Below are positions 6,425-9,370 of a stretch of 9,370 bases of DNA, one piece after another (positions within the stretch are counted from its first letter, which is position 1; every line of letters begins with the position of its first letter). The position numbers were made by a program, and so were the translations under genes. The stretch covers positions 1 to 9,370 of the forward strand of contig JALSHL010000278.1 of NCBI GenBank assembly GCA_026982255.1, in the 5' to 3' direction. The stretch comes from Paracoccaceae bacterium (lineage in GTDB: Bacteria > Pseudomonadota > Alphaproteobacteria > Rhodobacterales > Rhodobacteraceae). The notes under the pieces are model-generated. The model was given only the letters and a program-made list of their open reading frames with translations, was not told the DNA's origin and did not search any database.

Positions 6425-7495
6425 ATGAAGTTTACCACAACACTGGCCGCAGCAGCGGCGCTGGCACTGGGCCTTGGCGGCGCAGCGGTGGCACAGGTCA
6501 AGGCGGGTTTCGTCTATGTCGGGCCGGTTGGAGATCTGGGCTGGACCTACCAGCACGATCAGGGCCGTCTGGCCGTCGAGGAAGCCTTTGGCGACAAGGT
6601 CGAGACCACATATGTGGAATCCGTGCCCGAAGGCGCAGACGCTGCGCGCGTGATGACACAGATGGCGCTCGGCGGGGCAGACATCATCTTTGCCACCTCG
6701 TTCGGCTATATGGACCAGGTGCAGGAAGTGGCGGCGAAGTTCCCGAACGTGAAGTTCGAGCACGCGACAGGTTACAAACGCAACACCGACAACGTGTCCA
6801 CCTATTCGGCCCGTTTCTACGAGGGGCGCTATGTGATCGGCACCATCGCCGGTCGCATGACCGAAACCAACAAGATTGGCTACATTGCTTCCTTCCCGAT
6901 TCCGGAAGTTGTGCGCGGTATCAACTCCGCCTATCTGGCTGCCAAACGGGTGAATCCCGATGTCGAGTTCAAGATCGTCTGGGTCTACACATGGTTTGAT
7001 CCGGGCAAGGAAGCCGATGCGGCCAACGCGCTGATCGAGCAGGGTGTCGACGTGATCATGCAGCACACCGATTCCCCGGCGGCGATGACCATCGCCGAGG
7101 AAAAAGGCATTTATGCCTTCGGTCAGGCCTCCGACATGAAAGAGTTCGGCCCGAACGCGCGCCTGACCTCGATCATTGACGACTGGAACCCCTACTATAT
7201 CCAGCGTGTGCAGGCCGTTATGGATGGCACATGGACCAGCACCGACACATGGGACGGCATTGGCGCAGGTATGGTTGGCATCGGCGAGTTCTCTGACAAG
7301 ATTCCGGCCGATGTGCAGGCCGAGGCGCAGGGTATCGTTGATGCAATCGCCGCAGGAACCCTGCATCCGTTCACCGGCCCGATCAACAAGCAGGACGGTT
7401 CTGTCTGGCTGGCTGACGGCGAAGTGGCGGACGACGGCACACTGGCCGGTCTGAATTTCTATGTCGAAGGTATCGACAGCGAGTTGCCGCAGTAG
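6425..7495 (+). CDS. BMP-family periplasmic substrate-binding protein
   Basis: 356-aa binding protein of the BMP/PnrA family (type-I periplasmic fold), the extracytoplasmic ligand catcher of the transporter encoded just upstream. The N-terminus is a classic Sec signal peptide: MKF, a hydrophobic Ala/Leu core, then AVA before Gln24, giving predicted cleavage after residue 23. There is no lipobox and no cysteine at all in the protein, so it should be soluble in the periplasm, unlike the lipoprotein relatives PnrA/TmpC and BmpA. Family-like stretches are GFVYVGPVGDLGWTY (28-42), ATSFGYMDQV, KFPNVKFEHATGYK, QHTDSPA (from residue 213) and YAFGQASDM. BMP relatives of known function bind purine nucleosides; here a purine ligand is supported by the xdh genes, but whether base or nucleoside cannot be told. 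It is last in the operon, 37 nt after permease 2, and followed by a strong terminator. Confidence 0.92.
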   Translation: MKFTTTLAAAAALALGLGGAAVAQVKAGFVYVGPVGDLGWTYQHDQGRLAVEEAFGDKVETTYVESVPEGADAARVMTQMALGGADIIFATSFGYMDQVQEVAAKFPNVKFEHATGYKRNTDNVSTYSARFYEGRYVIGTIAGRMTETNKIGYIASFPIPEVVRGINSAYLAAKRVNPDVEFKIVWVYTWFDPGKEADAANALIEQGVDVIMQHTDSPAAMTIAEEKGIYAFGQASDMKEFGPNARLTSIIDDWNPYYIQRVQAVMDGTWTSTDTWDGIGAGMVGIGEFSDKIPADVQAEAQGIVDAIAAGTLHPFTGPINKQDGSVWLADGEVADDGTLAGLNFYVEGIDSELPQ

Positions 7496-7515
7496 GGCAA
7501 CCCGATCCGAGACTG

Positions 7516-7544
7516 AAAAGGCCCGGCTTTTGTCGGGCCTTTTT
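7516..7544. terminator. Bidirectional intrinsic terminator between convergent genes
   Basis: AAAAGGCCCG (7516-7525) pairs with CGGGCCTTTT (7534-7543) around an 8-nt loop. On the + strand the stem ends in TTTTT (7540-7544) and closes the purine operon. Read on the - strand, the stem also ends in a T run (complement of 7516-7519), so it can stop the MFS gene, whose stop codon begins only 5 nt beyond the stem. The convergent arrangement fits shared use. Confidence 0.9.
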
Positions 7545-7548
7545 ATTG

Positions 7549-8775
7549 TCAGGCAGGAACCTGTTCGGGTTTCAGCAACTTGCGTCCGACATTGATCAGC
7601 ATCAGCAACGTCAGGAACTCCAGCGCCGCGGCGACCAGAAATGGCGCGCCGGGCAGATAGACGGGTGCGTCGGGGGCGGTGAAAATCCGGAAGACTCCGT
7701 TCATGATCATCGGACTGACGATCATCGCCAGACCGGTGACCGAGGTAAAAATCCCCTGCAACTCCCCCTGCGCATCGTCCGCTGTGATCTTCGACATGAT
7801 ACCCTGAAGGGCAGGACTGGCGATAATACCCAGAGTCATGAAGGGCATCAGCGCGAACAGCATCCACGCCTTGCCGATAAAGGCGACGGCGATGAAAATG
7901 ACGGTGTTGAGAACCAGCGAGTATTGCGCCGTGCGCATCTCGCCTAGTTTTGGCAGCACGACGCGGATCACTCCGCCCTGCATAATTGCCATGAACAGTC
8001 CGAAAATGGCCAGTGACAGGCCGATCATGCCGGGAGTGAAGTCGAATTTCTCGATGGTGAAATAGCTCCACACGGCCTGATAGGACTGGTGCGATATGGT
8101 AAAGATCAGGAACAGGAACACCAGTTGTGTCATGTGCGGGATCTTGCGGATGGCGAATATCGCGCCGAGCGGGTTGGCGCGTTTCAAATCGAACTTGCGC
8201 CGGTTCTTGTCAGTCACCGTTTCCGGTAGCACGAAATATCCGAAGGCCACGTTGAGGAGCGAAACGATGGCGGCGGCGATGAATGGTGCGCGCGGGCCGA
8301 ATTCGCCCAGCAGGCCGCCAAAGGCCGGACCGAATACGAAACCGATACCGAAGGCCGCGCCGACAATGCCGAAATTCGCCGCGCGTTTTTCCGGCGGCGT
8401 AATATCGGCGACATAGGCGCTGGCGGTCGAAAATGTGGCGCCGGTAATTCCTGCGATCAGCCGCCCGATAAACAGTAGCCAGATGGTGCCCGCGACGCTC
8501 AGCAGGATATAGTCCAGCCCCATGGCGAACAGTGACAGCAACAGAACCGGACGCCGTCCGAAACGGTCGGACAGGTTGCCCATCAGGGGCCCGAACACGA
8601 ATTGCATCACCGCATAGGTCGTTGCCAGCAACCCGCCCCAGAGCGCCGCGTCACTGATGGTGCCGCCGGCCAGTTCCAGAATAAGGCTCGGCATCACCGG
8701 AATGATCAGCCCGATTCCGATGGAATTCAGCATCAGTGTGATGATGATAAAGACAAATGGCAAACGCGCTTTCAT
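7549..8775 (-). CDS. MFS transporter, TCR/Tet family
   Basis: 408-aa major facilitator superfamily transporter of the TetA-like drug:H+ antiporter group (12 membrane segments expected), probably a proton-driven exporter in the inner membrane. Visible signatures are IGIGLIIPVMP in the first segment (19-29), MFS motif A in the 2-3 loop, GNLSDRFGRRP (66-76), then IGRLIAGITGATFSTASAYVAD (membrane segment 4 region) and GIGFVFGPAFGGLLGEFGPR (segment 5, motif C region). A charged central loop with NRRKFDLKR separates the two halves. TetA-class proteins are about 400 aa, so it looks complete. The ATG at 8775 is preferred because a GGAG lies 6 nt before it (complement of 8782-8785); the frame extends to a GTG at 8805, which has no ribosome binding site and would translate that GGAG. 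The substrate cannot be read from the sequence, and tetracycline resistance should not be assumed. Confidence 0.88.
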   Translation of the reverse strand: MKARLPFVFIIITLMLNSIGIGLIIPVMPSLILELAGGTISDAALWGGLLATTYAVMQFVFGPLMGNLSDRFGRRPVLLLSLFAMGLDYILLSVAGTIWLLFIGRLIAGITGATFSTASAYVADITPPEKRAANFGIVGAAFGIGFVFGPAFGGLLGEFGPRAPFIAAAIVSLLNVAFGYFVLPETVTDKNRRKFDLKRANPLGAIFAIRKIPHMTQLVFLFLIFTISHQSYQAVWSYFTIEKFDFTPGMIGLSLAIFGLFMAIMQGGVIRVVLPKLGEMRTAQYSLVLNTVIFIAVAFIGKAWMLFALMPFMTLGIIASPALQGIMSKITADDAQGELQGIFTSVTGLAMIVSPMIMNGVFRIFTAPDAPVYLPGAPFLVAAALEFLTLLMLINVGRKLLKPEQVPA

Positions 8776-8824
8776 GGAAGGCTCCGCTGGGTCGGGGATG
8801 GCCACTGTCGGCAGGCCGTGAGCG

Positions 8825-8853
8825 TTCCTACAAAATCGGACAGGAGTTCACAA
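8825..8853 (-). promoter_or_regulatory. Weak candidate promoter for the MFS gene
   Basis: On the - strand TTGTGA (8853-8848) and TAGGAA (8830-8825) are separated by 17 nt, the preferred spacing for a housekeeping-sigma promoter, and lie 50-80 nt before the MFS ATG. The -35 matches 4 of 6 and the -10 only 3 of 6 consensus bases, so this is a weak call. No terminator or other clear structure was seen in the rest of the 118-nt gap (8776-8893). Confidence 0.2.
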
Positions 8854-8893
8854 GGCGGGCGCGGGCGATTTACCGTCGCACCTCGCTTTCCCG

Positions 8894-9370
8894 TTACCGC
8901 TGGCTTTCCCGCCAACGCGGGCTGATCCACGGTGTGACCTCCTCGGGCGGCAGGGTGCGGCCCAGAATGTGGTCGCTCGCCTTTTCGCCCACCATGATCG
9001 AGGGTGCGTTCAGGTTGCCGTTCGGGATGCGCGGAAAGATCGAGCTGTCGGCCAGACGCAGGCCCTTGACCCCGATCACGCGACACTGCGGATCGACCAC
9101 CGTCAACGGGTCGTCCGCCGCACCCATGCGGGCGGTGCCGCAGGGGTGGAAGGCGCTTTCGGCGTGCTCGCGGATAAACCCGTCCAGTTCCTCGTCAGAC
9201 TGCACTGCCGCGCCCGGCTGGATTTCATGACCGGCATAGGGTTTGAACGCCGCCTGCCCGAAAATCTCGCGGGTGAAACGGATGCAGGCGCGGAAATCGC
9301 GCCAGTCGTCGGGGTGGCTCATATAGTTGAACAGGATCTTCGGCGCCGCTTTCGGGTCCGCCGAGGCCAG
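8894..9370 (-). CDS. betA: Choline dehydrogenase BetA, C-terminal part (cut by window end)
   Basis: Flavoprotein of the GMC oxidoreductase family that oxidises choline to betaine aldehyde on the way to the osmoprotectant glycine betaine. About 158 C-terminal residues are visible; the family is about 550 aa, so the FAD-binding N-terminus lies beyond 9370. The frame stays open to the edge and reads KILFNYMSHPDDWRDFR, a BetA-like stretch, so the ATG at 9322 is an internal Met. The substrate-domain signatures follow: FHPCGTARMG with the catalytic His (complement of 9146-9148), and GNLNAPSIM with the second active-site residue, an Asn (complement of 9008-9010), as in choline-oxidising members where glucose oxidase has His. 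VGEKASDHI completes the C-terminal FAD contact. Another GMC alcohol dehydrogenase is possible, but the ILFNYMSH and HAESAFHPCGT stretches favour BetA. The MFS gene lies downstream in the same direction. Confidence 0.88.
   Translation of the reverse strand: MASADPKAAPKILFNYMSHPDDWRDFRACIRFTREIFGQAAFKPYAGHEIQPGAAVQSDEELDGFIREHAESAFHPCGTARMGAADDPLTVVDPQCRVIGVKGLRLADSSIFPRIPNGNLNAPSIMVGEKASDHILGRTLPPEEVTPWISPRWRESQR

Noticed and set aside
6311..8071. Long - strand open frame opposite the BMP gene and through the terminator (586 codons)
   Set aside because: Its product is rich in His, Arg and Gly with no family resemblance. It lies opposite a clear BMP protein and shares sequence with the MFS gene in another frame. 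Long antisense frames are expected in GC-rich coding DNA.
7549..8775. Tetracycline resistance gene
   Set aside because: The protein is TetA-like in family motifs only. Chromosomal TCR/Tet-family transporters are common and mostly uncharacterised, so a resistance call is not supported.
8776..8805. GTG start for the MFS transporter at 8805
   Set aside because: The extra ten residues encode the GGAG that serves the ATG at 8775, and no ribosome binding site precedes the GTG.
1..9370. Purine riboswitch, tRNA, CRISPR array, insertion sequence or attachment site
   Set aside because: I looked for repeat arrays, transposase-like products, terminal inverted repeats and RNA-like intergenic stretches and saw none. 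Intergenic space is very small, and the operon's 5' leader, where a riboswitch or regulator site would be, is outside the window.

Overview
The window is GC-rich, densely packed bacterial DNA. The protein families suggest an alphaproteobacterium, possibly a Rhodobacter/Roseobacter-type organism: a two-subunit XdhA/XdhB-style xanthine dehydrogenase with XdhC, a cleavable rather than lipoprotein signal on the BMP protein, and a BetA-type choline dehydrogenase. This placement is inferred from family resemblance only; no rRNA or other phylogenetic marker is present.

Region 1 (1-7495, + strand) is one tightly packed run of six genes. It starts inside xdhB (molybdenum subunit of xanthine dehydrogenase, N-terminus outside the window). 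Next come xdhC (molybdenum cofactor insertion/sulfuration chaperone), a two-domain ABC ATPase, two BPD_transp_2-type permeases and a BMP-family periplasmic binding protein. The first five genes overlap at every junction (GTGA, ATGA, an 8-nt overlap, TGATG). Only the binding-protein gene is set apart, by 37 nt, and a terminator-like hairpin lies in the end of the gene before it. The likely joint role is purine use: the BMP-type transporter imports a purine base or nucleoside, and xanthine dehydrogenase, matured by XdhC, oxidises hypoxanthine/xanthine to urate. The xdhB active-site residues are those of a xanthine enzyme, not an aldehyde oxidase. The transporter substrate is inferred from the operon.

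Region 2 (7496-7548) holds a strong hairpin with T runs on both sides. It can terminate both the purine operon and the gene converging on it.

Region 3 (7549-9370, - strand) holds an MFS transporter of the TCR/Tet type and, upstream of it in the same orientation, the C-terminal part of choline dehydrogenase (betA), cut by the window end. A 118-nt gap separates the two.

Nothing here looks like an undescribed defence, mobile or RNA-based system. No tRNA, rRNA, CRISPR, insertion sequence or riboswitch was seen. The points most worth a second look are the translational coupling of xanthine dehydrogenase maturation to a BMP transporter, the terminator-like hairpin inside the second permease gene, and the half-degenerate ATPase.
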